A DNA stretch of 36,951 nt from Hyella patelloides LEGE 07179 (GTDB lineage Bacteria; Cyanobacteriota; Cyanobacteriia; Cyanobacteriales; Xenococcaceae): NCBI RefSeq assembly GCF_900659865.1, contig NZ_LR213801.1, positions 1-36,951 of the forward strand, written 5' to 3'. Below are positions 36,913 through 36,951 of the stretch, piece by piece. The notes below the pieces were generated by a model that worked only from the letters and a program-made list of their open reading frames with translations, was not told where the DNA came from and ran no database searches. The number at the start of each line of letters is the position of its first letter. Position 1 is the stretch's first letter. Both the position numbers and the translations under genes were made by a program.

Positions 36913-36951
36913 ATCCCAACTATCTATCTGACTATTTTTGATAAATGGTAT

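Larger units (their letters stand above)
36423..36951. other. 529-bp right-end region without a clear gene
   Basis: No coding region can be supported. The left part holds the psb28 upstream region with a small hairpin (36466-36484). The middle (36554-36662) can fold into a nested structure and is less AT-rich than its surroundings. The right end has a purine-rich run (36839-36862) facing pyrimidine heptads (36891-36912). Confidence 0.65.

Overview
This window comes from an AT-rich cyanobacterial chromosome. Several genes point there independently: psb28 (photosystem II assembly), crtH (carotenoid isomerase), ldpA (circadian light-input Fe-S protein), a Ycf45-type R3H ATPase, a cyanobacterial PEP carboxylase, PatA-type and phototaxis-type signalling proteins, and many HIP1 octamers (GCGATCGC). 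I cannot name the species. No tRNA, rRNA, CRISPR array or intact insertion sequence was seen.

Layout, left to right. 1-2189: a membrane methyl-accepting chemotaxis protein (MCP) on the minus strand, cut by the window edge. 2455-4608: an amidase-signature hydrolase divergent from a TetR-family regulator, with two dyads in the 78-bp gap. 4781-8692 (minus): a DUF985 cupin, the Ycf45-type ATPase and ldpA; the last codons and downstream region of ycf45 are tandemly duplicated. 8940-11303 (minus): a ClpC-type AAA+ unfoldase without the usual UVR middle domain. 11597-24707 (minus): a phototaxis/chemosensory cluster. 25434-26945: crtH, divergent from a small membrane protein gene. 27762-30836: ppc. 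31496-32902: an HTH-NTPase gene of accessory character. 33171-35321: pnp. 35477-36422 (minus): a MoaB-type molybdopterin gene and psb28. The last 0.5 kb holds no gene but contains a possible structured RNA.

The chemosensory cluster reads, in transcription order: PatA-type response regulator, CheW with an N-terminal extension, soluble MCP with seven GAF domains, CheA-REC hybrid, small CheW. This resembles the pix/tax1 and hmp layouts, but the separate CheY usually found between the PatA-type regulator and the CheW is absent. The CheA receiver domain or an unlinked CheY may replace it. In the MCP, GAF2 to GAF5 are four units whose candidate chromophore cysteines are exactly 207 residues apart. 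A run of 12 C near its N-terminus could act as a frameshift switch.

A second theme is repeat structure at gene ends. Heptanucleotide repeats of the form AGTNNNN, read in the sense direction of the upstream gene, start within about 25 bases of the stop codons of pnp, moaB, psb28, the GAF-MCP and the HTH-NTPase. Different heptads lie at the ycf45 3' end and between cheA and cheW.
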